Of a stretch of DNA of 53,529 nucleotides, positions 44,978-53,529 are shown in pieces. Under the pieces are notes generated by a model. The model made no database searches. It was given only the letters and a program-made list of their open reading frames with translations, and was not told the origin of the DNA. Every line of letters starts with the position of its first letter. The first letter of the stretch is position 1. The translations under genes and the position numbers were made by a program. The stretch comes from Bradyrhizobium macuxiense (GTDB taxonomy: Bacteria; Pseudomonadota; Alphaproteobacteria; Rhizobiales; Xanthobacteraceae), in contig NZ_LNCU01000024.1 of assembly GCF_001542415.1 (NCBI RefSeq), positions 37,107 through 90,635 on the forward strand. Reading direction: 5' to 3'.

Positions 44978-46527
44978 CGGCGCCACCCCATACAAGCGAC
45001 CGTGACGGCGACCCGGAAGCGGTGCTTGCCTTCATGGACGAGCGCGTCCACAGCGGCGTGGCGAGGCGGGTCGATACTCATATCTCCGTGGTGTTCCTCG
45101 AGCCTGATCGCGTTCTGAAGATCAAACGAGCCGTTCGCCTGCCATTCCTGGATTTTTCGACGCTGGAGAAGCGTAGGCAGGCCTGCGAGGCAGAGCTTGC
45201 CGTCAACAGGCGCTACACCCCCGAACTCTACCGGCAAGTCATCCCGATCACCAGGGGAATGAACGGCCCGGAAATCGGCGGCGCCGGGCCAGTCCTTGAG
45301 TGGGCGGTCGAGATGGCGCGCTTTGACGAACGCTGCACGCTCGATCATCTGGCCGCTGCCGGCGAGATCAGGCCGGAGATCGGTGACGCGCTGGCCGATA
45401 CCATCCGGCGATCGCACGAACGATCGCACGAAAGGGCCGAGATTTGCGATGGCCGCGCGTGGCTTGCCTCCATCGCCACGATCATCGACCGCAATACCGA
45501 GAACTTCCGCGGCCAACCCACAATCGAGCGCAATGCCGTCGAGCGGTTGCATGAGCGGAGCCATGGCTGGCTGGCGAGCTGTCAGCCGGTGCTTCAACGG
45601 CGGGCTTCAGCCGGATGCGTCCGACGCTGCCATGGCGACGCTCACCTCGGCAATGTCGTTCTCATCAACCAGCAGCCGGTGTTGTTCGACGCCATCGAGT
45701 TCGACCCGGCAATGGCAACCACGGACGTTCTCTACGACCTTGCCTTCCCGCTGATGGATCTCCTCCACTTTCGCTCGCTACGCGCGGCAAACCGGCTGCT
45801 CAATCGTTATCTCGAACCAACCTGGCGCCACAACGGCGGCGCGCTGCGGTTGCTTTCGCTGTTTCTTTCCATGCGGGCGGCGATTCGCAGCCAGGTGCTC
45901 TTCACCAAATACGAGCAATCACGCGACGATGCGGCGTTGGCCGAGGCGAATTCCTATTTCGAACTGGCGTTACGGCTGGTCACCTCGGCAAGACCCTCAT
46001 TGGTTCCGATCGGAGGGATGTCCGGAACAGGCAAGAGCCTGCTGGCGCGCGACGCCGCCTGCCTGTTGCAACCGCCACCCGGCGCGGTCATCCTGCGTTC
46101 GGACGTGATCCGTAAGCAGCTGTTCGACGTTGATCCGCTCACGGCGCTGCCGGACAGTGCGTATAGCGCCGAAGTGAGTGATCGCGTCTACAAGGCGATG
46201 CTCGAACGTGCCGCGCAGATCACGGCGCAGGGCTTCTCAGCGATCCTTGACGCAGCCTTCCTGCGCGAGAGCGAGCGATCCACGCTCGAACAGGACGCGC
46301 GAGGGATGACAGCCGACTTTCGACCGATCTTCCTGCACGCAAGTTTGTCGATCCGTGTGGATCGCGTCGCGTCACGCGGCAGGGATGCTTCCGATGCGAC
46401 ACGCGAAGTTGCTGCACAGCAGGAACAATACAGCATCGGCCAGCTTCACTGGCCCCGGATCGATGCCTCCGGCTCGCCCGAAGAGACCCTCAGACGAAGC
46501 TCTTCAGTTCTGTTGAAGGCTCCGTAG
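44974..46527 (+). CDS. Fusion of aminoglycoside-phosphotransferase-like and P-loop kinase domains
   Basis: A 517-residue two-domain protein. The N-terminal half is APH-kinase-like, with the Brenner motif HGDAHLGN at H220 and a following DAIEFDP metal site. The C-terminal half is a gluconate-kinase-like P-loop NTPase with GMSGTGKS at 348-355 and an LRSDVIRK segment. I recall the same fusion in Mycobacterium Rv2004c, a DosR hypoxia-regulon gene; here it is also behind a low-oxygen box. Activity is unknown. It overlaps adh by 4 nt. Confidence 0.9.
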   Translation: MTAPPHTSDRDGDPEAVLAFMDERVHSGVARRVDTHISVVFLEPDRVLKIKRAVRLPFLDFSTLEKRRQACEAELAVNRRYTPELYRQVIPITRGMNGPEIGGAGPVLEWAVEMARFDERCTLDHLAAAGEIRPEIGDALADTIRRSHERSHERAEICDGRAWLASIATIIDRNTENFRGQPTIERNAVERLHERSHGWLASCQPVLQRRASAGCVRRCHGDAHLGNVVLINQQPVLFDAIEFDPAMATTDVLYDLAFPLMDLLHFRSLRAANRLLNRYLEPTWRHNGGALRLLSLFLSMRAAIRSQVLFTKYEQSRDDAALAEANSYFELALRLVTSARPSLVPIGGMSGTGKSLLARDAACLLQPPPGAVILRSDVIRKQLFDVDPLTALPDSAYSAEVSDRVYKAMLERAAQITAQGFSAILDAAFLRESERSTLEQDARGMTADFRPIFLHASLSIRVDRVASRGRDASDATREVAAQQEQYSIGQLHWPRIDASGSPEETLRRSSSVLLKAP

Positions 46528-46668
46528 CCGGCTTGGCGTTGCTCAAGACGAACACACCCCTATCGGATGATTGTCGTCACACCGCCCTGATGCGCGCCAG
46601 ACCGGATCGCTTCGCAGCCTGCATCCATCACGGTCTCAGGCCGGGGCGACCGGAACTCGACTGTTCAC

Positions 46669-48540
46669 CTAATGCAGGCCCAGCGCCTGCGCCAGGTTGA
46701 AGGTCAGGAAGCTCGCGACATAGGCCAGCGCGAGCATGTAGACGAAGGTCACCACCATCCACTTCGCACTGCCGGTCTCACGGCGGATCACCGCCAGCGT
46801 CGAGGCGCATTGCGGCGCGAAGATGTACCAGACCAAAAGCGACAGCGCGGTCGGCAGCGTCCATTTCTGCGCCAGCACCTGGCCGATCGCTTCCGCCGCT
46901 TCCTTGCCACCCTCGATCGAATAGACCGTGCCGAGCGCCGCGACCGCGACCTCGCGCGCCGCCATGCCCGGGATCAACGCCACCGCGATCTGCCAGTTGA
47001 AGCCGATCGGCCGCAGCAGCGGCTCGAGCGCATGGCCGATCATCGCCGCAAAACTGTAATTGATCGCGGGCCCCTCGGCGCCGGCCGGCGCGGTCGGGAA
47101 CGACGCCAGGAACCAGATCAGCACCATCATCGACAAGATCGTGGTGCCGGCGCGATAGAGGAACATCTTGGCGCGGGTGAACACACCGATCGCGATGCTG
47201 CGTAGCCGCGGGATCTTGTAGTCGGGCAACTCCAGCATGAACGGCGCCGGCGCATGGTCGCGCCACAGGAAGAACTTCGCGACCGCCGAGACCGTCAGCG
47301 CGCTGGTGATGCCCGCGGCATAGAGGCCGAACATCACGAGGCCCTGCAGATTGACCCAGCCCCACAGCATCTTCGCCGGCACGAAGGCCGAGATGATCAG
47401 CGTGTAGACCGGAATCCGCGCCGAGCAGGTCATTAGCGGCGCGATCAGGATCGTGGTCAGCCGGTCGCGGCGATTGTCGATAACCCGGGTCGCCATGATG
47501 CCGGGAATGGCGCAGGCAAAGCTCGACAGCAGCGGAATGAAAGCGCGGCCGTGCAGCCCGGCGCCGCCCATGATGCGGTCCATCAGGAACGCGGCGCGCG
47601 CCATGTAGCCGAAATCTTCCAGGAGCAGGATGAACAGGAAGATGATGATGATCTGCGGCAGGAACACGATGACGCTGCCGACGCCGGAGATCACGCCGTT
47701 CTGCAGGAAGCTCTGCAGCAGGCCCTCGGGCAGCACGTCGTGAACCACCTGCCCGAGCGCGGAGAAGCCGTCCGACAGCAGCTCCATCGCCGGCTGGGCC
47801 CAGGTGAACACCGCCTGGAACATCACGAACAGGATCAGCGCCAGGATCACTAGGCCCGCCACCGGATGCAGCACGACCGCATCGATGCGGTTGGTCAGCG
47901 TATCGGGCTTGGCCGGCAGCGTGACGCTCGCGGCGATGATGCGGTCCGCCTCGCGCTGTGCCGCCTTGAGATCGGCGATCGTGGGCGCCGTCCATTGACC
48001 GGTCGCCGGCGTCTCGCGCGATCGCGCCAGGAACTCGTCGGTCCGCTTGAGCAGATCGTCGACGCCACCCTTGCGGACGGCGACCGAGGTCACGATCGGT
48101 AGGCCGAGCTCCTGCGACAGGCGGTCGAGGTCGATCGTCACGCCACGGCGCCTGGCAATGTCGATCATGTTGAGCACGAGGATCATCGGCCGGCCGATGC
48201 GCTTGAGCTCGAGCACCAGCCGCAGTGTCAGCCGCAGATTGGTGGCATCCGCAACGCAGAACACGAGATCCGGCACCGCCTCGCCCTTGAAGCGCCCGAG
48301 CACGATGTCGCGGGTGATCTCCTCGTCCGGGCTGCGGCCGCGCAGCGAATAGGTGCCGGGCAAATCGAGCACGGTCACATTGCGGCCTTGCGGCGTGACG
48401 AAGCCGCCGGACTTCCGCTCGACCGTGACGCCCGGATAGTTGGCGACCTTCTGGCTGCTGCCGGTCAGGCGATTGAACAGCGACGTCTTGCCGGTGTTCG
48501 GGGCACCGACCAGCGCAAGGCGCAGGGATGCAGTTGTCAT
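46669..48540 (-). CDS. feoB: FeoB, ferrous iron transporter
   Basis: A 623-residue protein with an N-terminal G-protein domain (GAPNTGKTS at 12-20, DLPG at 59-62, NMID at 124-127) and a polytopic C-terminal membrane domain with two Gate motifs (PLLSSFACAIPGIMATR; LIPGMAAREV). It brings Fe2+ across the inner membrane. It overlaps feoA by 4 nt. A 141-nt gap of no recognisable content separates it from the convergent APH/AAA gene. Confidence 0.98.
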   Translation of the reverse strand: MTTASLRLALVGAPNTGKTSLFNRLTGSSQKVANYPGVTVERKSGGFVTPQGRNVTVLDLPGTYSLRGRSPDEEITRDIVLGRFKGEAVPDLVFCVADATNLRLTLRLVLELKRIGRPMILVLNMIDIARRRGVTIDLDRLSQELGLPIVTSVAVRKGGVDDLLKRTDEFLARSRETPATGQWTAPTIADLKAAQREADRIIAASVTLPAKPDTLTNRIDAVVLHPVAGLVILALILFVMFQAVFTWAQPAMELLSDGFSALGQVVHDVLPEGLLQSFLQNGVISGVGSVIVFLPQIIIIFLFILLLEDFGYMARAAFLMDRIMGGAGLHGRAFIPLLSSFACAIPGIMATRVIDNRRDRLTTILIAPLMTCSARIPVYTLIISAFVPAKMLWGWVNLQGLVMFGLYAAGITSALTVSAVAKFFLWRDHAPAPFMLELPDYKIPRLRSIAIGVFTRAKMFLYRAGTTILSMMVLIWFLASFPTAPAGAEGPAINYSFAAMIGHALEPLLRPIGFNWQIAVALIPGMAAREVAVAALGTVYSIEGGKEAAEAIGQVLAQKWTLPTALSLLVWYIFAPQCASTLAVIRRETGSAKWMVVTFVYMLALAYVASFLTFNLAQALGLH

Positions 48541-48812
48541 TCGACGATCACAGCCATGGCTTCGCTCCGGCGCAGCGCGATCGTGATGGTATCGACCCGC
48601 ACGGCGATCGGATCACGCCGGATCGTGCCTTCGTGCAGGATTTCCACGCGCGCACCTTCCACAAATCCCATCTCGACCAGGCGCTGCTCCAACTCGTGCG
48701 GCGAGAGCGACGAGCCGGTCTGCAGCGCATCGAGCCTGAGGATTTTGCCGACAAAACCGCGATCCGCGTGTCCGAGCCGGATGTCCTGGGAGCTATTTGG
48801 GTCGCGTGTCAT
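48537..48812 (-). CDS. feoA: FeoA, small cytoplasmic partner of FeoB
   Basis: A 91-residue protein with the SH3-like FeoA core LEQRLVEMGFVEGARVEILHEG...DPIAVRVDTITIALRRSEAMAVIVE. FeoA supports FeoB function by an unsettled mechanism. The 20-residue N-terminal lead is poorly conserved, so a later start is possible though no better ATG is seen. Its stop overlaps the feoB ATG. An Irr-box-like dyad lies 54 nt upstream. Confidence 0.95.
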   Translation of the reverse strand: MTRDPNSSQDIRLGHADRGFVGKILRLDALQTGSSLSPHELEQRLVEMGFVEGARVEILHEGTIRRDPIAVRVDTITIALRRSEAMAVIVE

Positions 48813-48865
48813 GTGGCCTGTTTTTCAGCAGGTAGTTACAGGGTCAAGCATTTGCCCGCGACAGG

Positions 48866-48882
48866 TTTTAGAACCGCTAAAA
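48866..48882. promoter_or_regulatory. Irr/ICE-like dyad upstream of feoA
   Basis: TTTTAG-N5-CTAAAA is a perfect 6-bp inverted repeat; on the minus strand it contains TTCTAAA, a half-site of the iron control element bound by Irr. The distance to the feoA start (54 nt) suits a promoter element. The other half-site is imperfect. Confidence 0.45.
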
Positions 48883-49177
48883 ACAGCGACCACGAGCTTC
48901 GTTTTCAAGCGATTTTTCAGCCGGGCCGCCGACCGCGGCTAACGCGGTCGTGAGGGGGCACCCGCCCCCTCCGTGCAGGCACGGCTGGGGCTGGTATGCC
49001 GCCGGCACCGGCCCTCCGCGAACGGCAATTGGCGACCGGTTGGTCGATCCGGCGCCGCGCCCGGCGCCCGCGCGCGGTCACGGCACGATGGACCGGCCCC
49101 GGCCGCAACCGGAGGTCGGGTTTTGCGTTCTCCCGCGCTGAGGTTTGCGTTAAGCTTCGCCCGGAGCCGGAGCGCCC
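48883..49177. other. Gap between feoA and the histidine kinase gene
   Basis: No gene is supported here. It has a perfect hairpin GAGGGGGC-ACCC-GCCCCCTC at 48952-48971 and is very GC-rich. Promoters for the divergent feoA and kinase genes should lie in this stretch. Confidence 0.5.
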
Positions 49178-51325
49178 TTGCAGACCGCACAACGCAATTC
49201 GCTGAGATTGTTGCAATGGATGATGGCCGCGTCGCTGGCCCTCCCGCTGGCATTGTTCGTTTTTGCCTCCGCGATCTCCTGGGTCTCGACCAACGAAGCC
49301 GCCGACCGGGACATCGAGCGCACCCTTGACGTCGCCCATGAGCACGCACTCAAGGTGTTCGAGACCATCGACCGCAGCCTGTCCGAGACCGCCGAGATCA
49401 TTCGCGGCATGTCGGATGCCGATATCGTCGCGCATGAGCAGGCGCTTCACGAGCGGCTCGGCAAGCTCGCCGATACGCTCCCCCAGGTGAAATCGGTCTG
49501 GGTGTTCGATTCCAGAGGCCATGCCCTGGTCAACAGCCTCGTCATATCGCCCCCCGATATGGACTTCTCGGACCGGGATTATTTCCGGATGCATGCGGAC
49601 GGCGACGCGGGCACCTACATCGGCGAGGTGCTGACGCCGCGGCCGCCCTACCAGGGATCGCAGTTCTTCGGTGTCAGCCGAGGCCGCATGAACGCCGACG
49701 GCAGCTTCGCGGGAGTCATTCAAGCCTCGGTCCTCCCCGAATATTTCGAGAACTTCTACGCGCGGATCGGCAGCGAGCCCGGCAGCTTCCTTGCGCTGAT
49801 CCGGGCCGATGGCGCGGTGCTGGCGCACTATCCGATCATCCACCACGAGTTCAGGTTCGAGCCGAACGGGCCGCTCGGGCAACACATCGTCGCCCACCCG
49901 CTTTCCGGCACAATGACGATCAACTCGCCGGGCGACGGCGTCGAGCGGCGTATCCGCTATCAGCGGCTCGCCGAATACCCGATCTATGTCAGTGCCGGCC
50001 TGGCGACCTCGGCGATCCAAGCGCGCTGGATCGCGACCATGGCCCCGCATCTGATCTTCGGGGTGCCGGCCACCGCGCTGCTGTTCGCGCTGCTCGTCCT
50101 TGCCTTCAGGCGAACGCGGCGCCTGCACGAGGAGGCCAACCGGCGGATCGAGGCCGAGGAGGCGCTGCGGCATGGCCAGCGGCTCGAGGCGCTGGGACAG
50201 CTCACCGGCGGCGTGGCGCACGACTTCAACAATCTGCTGACCGTCATTCGTGGATCAGTCGACATGTTGCGAAAGCCGGATCTGCCGGAGTCGCGGCGGC
50301 TGCACTACATCGAGGCGATCTCCAACACCGTGAACCGGGCCGCCAGGCTGACCAGCCAGTTGCTCGCCTTTGCGCGCCGGCAAGCCCTCAAGCCCGAGGT
50401 GTTCGACGTCGGTGAGAGCGTCCGGACGCTGAGCGAGATGGTCGCGACGCTGATCGGGGCGCGCATCGAGATCGTCACGCAGGTGCCGGACGAGCCAAGT
50501 CTGGTCAACGCCGACCCGGGCCAGTTCGAGACAGCGATCATCAACATGGCCGTGAACGCGCGCGACGCCATGAACGGCGCCGGCAGGCTTACGATCACGG
50601 TCAGCCGGGCGGACAGGCTGCCCTCTGCCACGACGAGCACGACCAGTTCGCACGGCCATGTCGCGGTGTCCGTTGCCGACACCGGCGTCGGCATTCCGCC
50701 GGAGCGGCTCGAGCGGATCTTCGAACCCTTCTTCACCACCAAGGAGGTCGGCCAAGGCACCGGTCTCGGCCTATCGCAGGTGTTCGGCTTCGCCAAGCAG
50801 TCCGGCGGCGAGGTGGACGTTGTCAGCGAGGTCGGCAAGGGCTCCACGTTCACGCTCTATCTGCCGCGTGTGACCAATGACGGCCCGCCGCAATCGCTGC
50901 TCAGCAGCGATGCTCCGCCGGTCGGCCAGACCGGCGCGTCGGTGCTGGTGGTCGAGGACAACCCCGAGGTCGGCAAGTTTGCCGCCGACGCGCTGACCCA
51001 GCTCGGCTGCAACGCCGTGCTGGTCGACAACGCCACCCACGCGCTGCAAGAGCTCGCCACCGACGCGCGCCGCTTCGACATGGTGTTCACCGACGTCGTG
51101 ATGCCCGGCATGAGCGGCATCGAACTCGCGAAGGAAATCCGCCGGCAGGGACTCAATCTGCCGATCGTGCTCGCCAGCGGTTACAGCCAGGTGCTGTCGC
51201 AACAAGGCAGCTCCGGCTTCGAGCTGCTGCAAAAGCCCTATTCGATCGAGCAACTCGCACAAATGCTGCACAAGGTCGGGCGATCGCTGACGGTCAGGCA
51301 CGATCAGGCGCCGGCGTCGTCGTGA
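49178..51325 (+). CDS. Hybrid sensor histidine kinase / response regulator
   Basis: A 715-residue protein: TM1 (about 12-35), a periplasmic Cache/PDC-like sensor region (about 40-285, with [11 protein letters not shown]), TM2 (about 290-310), HisKA with phospho-accepting H348 in [11 protein letters not shown], HATPase (N-box [10 protein letters not shown], then DTGVGIPP and GTGLGLSQV), and a C-terminal receiver with D639 in [11 protein letters not shown]. Such proteins often sense organic acids, but the ligand is unknown. The start appears to be TTG 49178; ATG 49220 is inside TM1. No partner regulator is adjacent. Confidence 0.94.
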   Translation: MQTAQRNSLRLLQWMMAASLALPLALFVFASAISWVSTNEAADRDIERTLDVAHEHALKVFETIDRSLSETAEIIRGMSDADIVAHEQALHERLGKLADTLPQVKSVWVFDSRGHALVNSLVISPPDMDFSDRDYFRMHADGDAGTYIGEVLTPRPPYQGSQFFGVSRGRMNADGSFAGVIQASVLPEYFENFYARIGSEPGSFLALIRADGAVLAHYPIIHHEFRFEPNGPLGQHIVAHPLSGTMTINSPGDGVERRIRYQRLAEYPIYVSAGLATSAIQARWIATMAPHLIFGVPATALLFALLVLAFRRTRRLHEEANRRIEAEEALRHGQRLEALGQLTGGVAHDFNNLLTVIRGSVDMLRKPDLPESRRLHYIEAISNTVNRAARLTSQLLAFARRQALKPEVFDVGESVRTLSEMVATLIGARIEIVTQVPDEPSLVNADPGQFETAIINMAVNARDAMNGAGRLTITVSRADRLPSATTSTTSSHGHVAVSVADTGVGIPPERLERIFEPFFTTKEVGQGTGLGLSQVFGFAKQSGGEVDVVSEVGKGSTFTLYLPRVTNDGPPQSLLSSDAPPVGQTGASVLVVEDNPEVGKFAADALTQLGCNAVLVDNATHALQELATDARRFDMVFTDVVMPGMSGIELAKEIRRQGLNLPIVLASGYSQVLSQQGSSGFELLQKPYSIEQLAQMLHKVGRSLTVRHDQAPASS

Positions 51326-51397
51326 GGAGATTGCGCTTGCGAGGCACAACGCGACGTCGTCCCTGCGAGGCTAAAGCTGAGGTCCTGCCCCATTTTC

Positions 51398-51535
51398 TGC
51401 GGTCGTCCCTGCGAAAGCAATGCGAACGCAGGGACCCATAACCACGAGATTGTGTTGTTGAGTGGGCTGTAGCCCCAGCTTCGCGCAGCAATGAAGATCG
51501 GTGGATATGGGTCCCGGCTCAAGGCCGGGACGACA
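51398..51535. repeat. GGGACCCATAACCAC repeat, copy B
   Basis: It has AACGCAGGGACCCATAACCA, then GGGCTGTAGCCCCAGC, CAATGAAGATCGGTGGATAT and GGGTCCCGGC with a closing hairpin CCGGCTCAAGGCCGG. It is a second copy, in the same orientation, of the element at 36.6-36.8 kb, with diverged centre. The 348-nt gap between the kinase and methyltransferase genes holds nothing else that I can recognise. Confidence 0.85.
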
Positions 51536-51673
51536 CCGAATTTGTTGCGCCGCCTGTGAGTCAACCCTCCGTCGTGCCGACGAGGTTACGGGACTGGCTG
51601 TTTCCGTAGCACCAGCCGTTGGAGTCGCGGGCAAAACCGGCTATGCATGCGCCGCTTTTGACGAGGGCAACGC

Positions 51674-52501
51674 GTGATCCCCAGCAACGACACTTCGCCC
51701 GCGCCGTTCGGCGCCTTTGCGCCGAACGCGGCGCAGGCCGCGATCATCCGCCTGGCGCACGGCACCGGGCTGAAACGCGGCGCGTTCCGCCCGTGGCTGT
51801 CGCGGCTGGTCGATTTGCTCGGTTCAGGGCCGCTCGACGTGCCATATCAAGGCGCATCGTTCCGCTTCTATCACCAGGCTAGCGCGACCGAGCGCGGCGC
51901 GCTCTTCAATCCCGACTACAATCTCGAAGAGCTCGAATTCCTGCGCCGGCATGTCGGCGCGGGCGGCACCTTCGTCGATCTCGGCGCCAATGTCGGCACC
52001 TATGCGCTGGCGCTGGCGCGCGACGTCGGCCCTGAGGGCAAGGTGATCGCGATCGAGCCGCACCCGGTGACGCATGCGCGGCTGAGATTCAACACGGAGG
52101 CTTCCGGCTACGCGCAAGTGAAGCTGGTCGCGGCCGCAGCAGGCCCGACCGACGGCGAGTTGATGATCGAGACCGACGGCGACAATCTCGGCGCGAGCCA
52201 CATCGTCACGGGCACCCCTTCGGGCAAGGCGTTCAAGGTGCCATCGCTGCGGCTGCAACGCATTCTCGATGAGGCCGGCGCAAGCAAGGTCGACGCGCTC
52301 AAGATCGACGTCGAGGGTTTCGAGGACCGCGTGCTCACCGGTTTCTTCCGTGAAGCGCCGGAGACGCTGTGGCCGCGCGCCATGGTGATCGAGCATCTGT
52401 CGAAGGATGAATGGAGTGGCGACTGCATTGCAGACATGAAGTCGCGCGGTTACGTCGAGCAGGGCCGGACACGGAGCAACACGCTGCTCGTGCGGGGGTG
52501 A
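51674..52501 (+). CDS. FkbM-family methyltransferase
   Basis: A 275-residue SAM-dependent methyltransferase. The SAM-binding motif I is FVDLGANVGTYALALA, followed by VIAIEPHP, and the FkbM C-terminal KIDVEGFEDRVLTGF is present. Members methylate sugars or polyketide hydroxyls. The start is a GTG at 51674. It is a single gene next to an insertion sequence, so no pathway context remains. Confidence 0.92.
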   Translation: MIPSNDTSPAPFGAFAPNAAQAAIIRLAHGTGLKRGAFRPWLSRLVDLLGSGPLDVPYQGASFRFYHQASATERGALFNPDYNLEELEFLRRHVGAGGTFVDLGANVGTYALALARDVGPEGKVIAIEPHPVTHARLRFNTEASGYAQVKLVAAAAGPTDGELMIETDGDNLGASHIVTGTPSGKAFKVPSLRLQRILDEAGASKVDALKIDVEGFEDRVLTGFFREAPETLWPRAMVIEHLSKDEWSGDCIADMKSRGYVEQGRTRSNTLLVRG

Positions 52502-52514
52502 TTCGGTGATTCAT

Positions 52515-52602
52515 AGACCCTCATGGGAGCGCGAAGCGCATCTCGAACCGTGAGGCCCCGCCCGTGGCCTACGTCCTTCGAGACGCGCGTTCCGCGCTCC
52601 TC
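52515..52602. repeat. Chromosomal repeat interrupted by the insertion sequence
   Basis: CCCTCATGGGAGCGCGAAGC, CTCGAACCGTGAGGCC and CGTCCTTCGAGACGCGCGTT are parts of a well-known Bradyrhizobium repeat that normally ends CGCTCCTCAGG and beyond. Here it stops at CTCCTC where the IS begins. Confidence 0.75.
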
Positions 52603-53529
52603 AGAGCCTGACTGAAAAAGGAGTGAGTGATTTCGGTTGGCTGTGATTCCTTCGGATTTGCGAAGATTCGAGGGAGGGTACGATGCCGTGGACCGAAATC
52701 ACTCGTGTCGAGTATCAACGCAAAGGGCTGCGCTACACAAGCGATCTGACCGATGCGGAGTGGGCGCTGATATCCCGGAAGATGCCGGCGCGACAGCGAC
52801 GAGGACGCCCGCGGGAAGTCGATTTGCGCGAGGTCGTGCAGGCGATCTTCTACATTTTGTCGACGGGCTGCCAATGGCGAGCCCTGCCGAGCGAGTTCCC
52901 GCCATACTCGACGGTCCAAGGCTATTTTTATGCCTGGCGCGACAGTGGCCGGTGGCACCGGATCGTCGGAGCCTTGGTCCGGCAAGCGCGGCGGAAACTC
53001 GGGCGCAAGCCGGGACCGACGGCTGCCGTCATCGATAGCCAGACGGCTCCGACGACGCAGGCCGGCGGGCCACGCGGCTTCGACCCCGGCAAGCGCCTTC
53101 ATGGACGTAAGCGGCACATCGTCACTGACACCAATGGTCTGCTGCTGGCAGTCCACGTGCATCCCGCCAACGTTCAGGATGTCCACGGTGCTGTCCCTCT
53201 GCTGGAACATCTGAGAGAACACTTCCCCAGGCTTCAGCATGTCTTTGCTGACCGAGTCTATCGCGGCAAACAGCTGCTCGACGCACTGTCCCATTGCGGC
53301 CAATGGACCATCGATATTGTCCAGCGGCCACCCGGCGTCAAAGGCTTCCAGCTCTTACCCCGACGCTGGGTCGTCGAGCGTACCTTTGCCTGGTTCGGCA
53401 GGTGCCGTCGTCTCGCCAAGGACTTCGAGGGCTCCGCGGCAACCGAAGTCGCTTGGCTTCTCGTCGCCCATCTCAGGCTCCTGATCAGACGCCTCGCCAG
53501 GCCCCAACACGCTTTTTGAGTCAGACTCT
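52603..53529 (+). mobile_element. Complete IS5-family insertion sequence
   Basis: The element is about 927 bp with imperfect terminal inverted repeats: left AGAGCCTGACTGAAAAAGGA and right, read in reverse, AGAGTCTGACTCAAAAAGCG, agreeing at 16 of 20 positions. One transposase gene fills it. Size and single frame fit the IS1031-like group of IS5. The right end coincides with the window end, so target duplication cannot be checked. Confidence 0.88.
52683..53519 (+). CDS. IS5-family transposase, intact
   Basis: A 278-residue DDE transposase with an N-terminal DUF4096-type region (LTDAEWALISRKMP, FYILSTGCQWRALPSEFPP) and a catalytic core with D118 (VIDSQTA), D190 (FADRVYRG) and E232 (VVERTFAW). 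The spacing of the last two fits IS5. The gene is a single frame with no frameshift and its stop lies within the right inverted repeat, so the copy may be active. Confidence 0.95.
   Translation: MPWTEITRVEYQRKGLRYTSDLTDAEWALISRKMPARQRRGRPREVDLREVVQAIFYILSTGCQWRALPSEFPPYSTVQGYFYAWRDSGRWHRIVGALVRQARRKLGRKPGPTAAVIDSQTAPTTQAGGPRGFDPGKRLHGRKRHIVTDTNGLLLAVHVHPANVQDVHGAVPLLEHLREHFPRLQHVFADRVYRGKQLLDALSHCGQWTIDIVQRPPGVKGFQLLPRRWVVERTFAWFGRCRRLAKDFEGSAATEVAWLLVAHLRLLIRRLARPQHAF

Noticed and set aside
48917..50221. 434-codon minus-strand frame over the histidine kinase gene
   Set aside because: Antisense to a gene with all kinase motifs; Arg/Gly/His-rich translation without domains.

Overview
The window is GC-rich chromosomal DNA from an alphaproteobacterium, most likely Bradyrhizobium or a close Nitrobacteraceae relative such as Rhodopseudomonas. 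The reasons are the gene repertoire (ccm, MatB-type malonyl-CoA synthetase, FixK-like box, Irr-like box beside feoAB), the compact housekeeping blocks, and many short palindromic intergenic repeats of types I recognise from this family. I could not run any search, so names rest on motifs, lengths and gene order that can be read directly.

Layout. 1-1.9 kb: end of the cytochrome c maturation operon (ccmB' ccmC ccmD ccmG). 2.1-10.6 kb: septation protein yciB, ftsY, mtaB and dapF on the minus strand; an RluA-type synthase, a DUF2336 protein and two exported proteins (GyrI-like, SIMPL) on the plus strand; a Tat-exported metallo-hydrolase. 11-18.4 kb: ffh-rpsP-rimM, then a LysR/MFS/oxidoreductase module, then trmD-rplS; the module splits a block that is usually continuous. 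18.8-30.2 kb: leuC, leuD and leuB scattered among small secreted proteins, a glycosyltransferase, a citrate-lyase-like enzyme, a beta carbonic anhydrase and asd. 30.3-36.6 kb: three transporters around an envelope redox group (molybdopterin oxidoreductase with cytochrome b partner, fasciclin protein with an ECF-type promoter). 36.8-40.1 kb: SDR, matB, an orphan gene and a decayed LysR gene. 40.2-43.7 kb: sdhCDAB. 43.8-46.5 kb: a FixK/FNR-type box driving an alcohol dehydrogenase and an APH/AAA fusion kinase. 46.7-48.8 kb: feoAB. 49.2-51.3 kb: hybrid histidine kinase. 51.7-52.5 kb: FkbM methyltransferase. 52.6 kb to the end: a complete IS5-family element inserted in a chromosomal repeat.

How the genes work together. 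Much of the window is core physiology: protein targeting (ffh, ftsY), translation (rpsP, rimM, trmD, rplS, mtaB), leucine and lysine/threonine precursors (leuBCD, dapF, asd), respiration (ccm, sdh) and iron entry (feo). The accessory parts are the LysR-MFS-oxidoreductase insertion, the FixK-box module with a truncated divergent partner, the small secreted protein cluster between leuC and leuD, the LysR remnant before sdhC, and the terminal insertion sequence. I saw no tRNA, rRNA, CRISPR array or prophage. No undescribed multi-gene system is convincingly present; the best leads are the FixK-box module and the split ribosomal operon.
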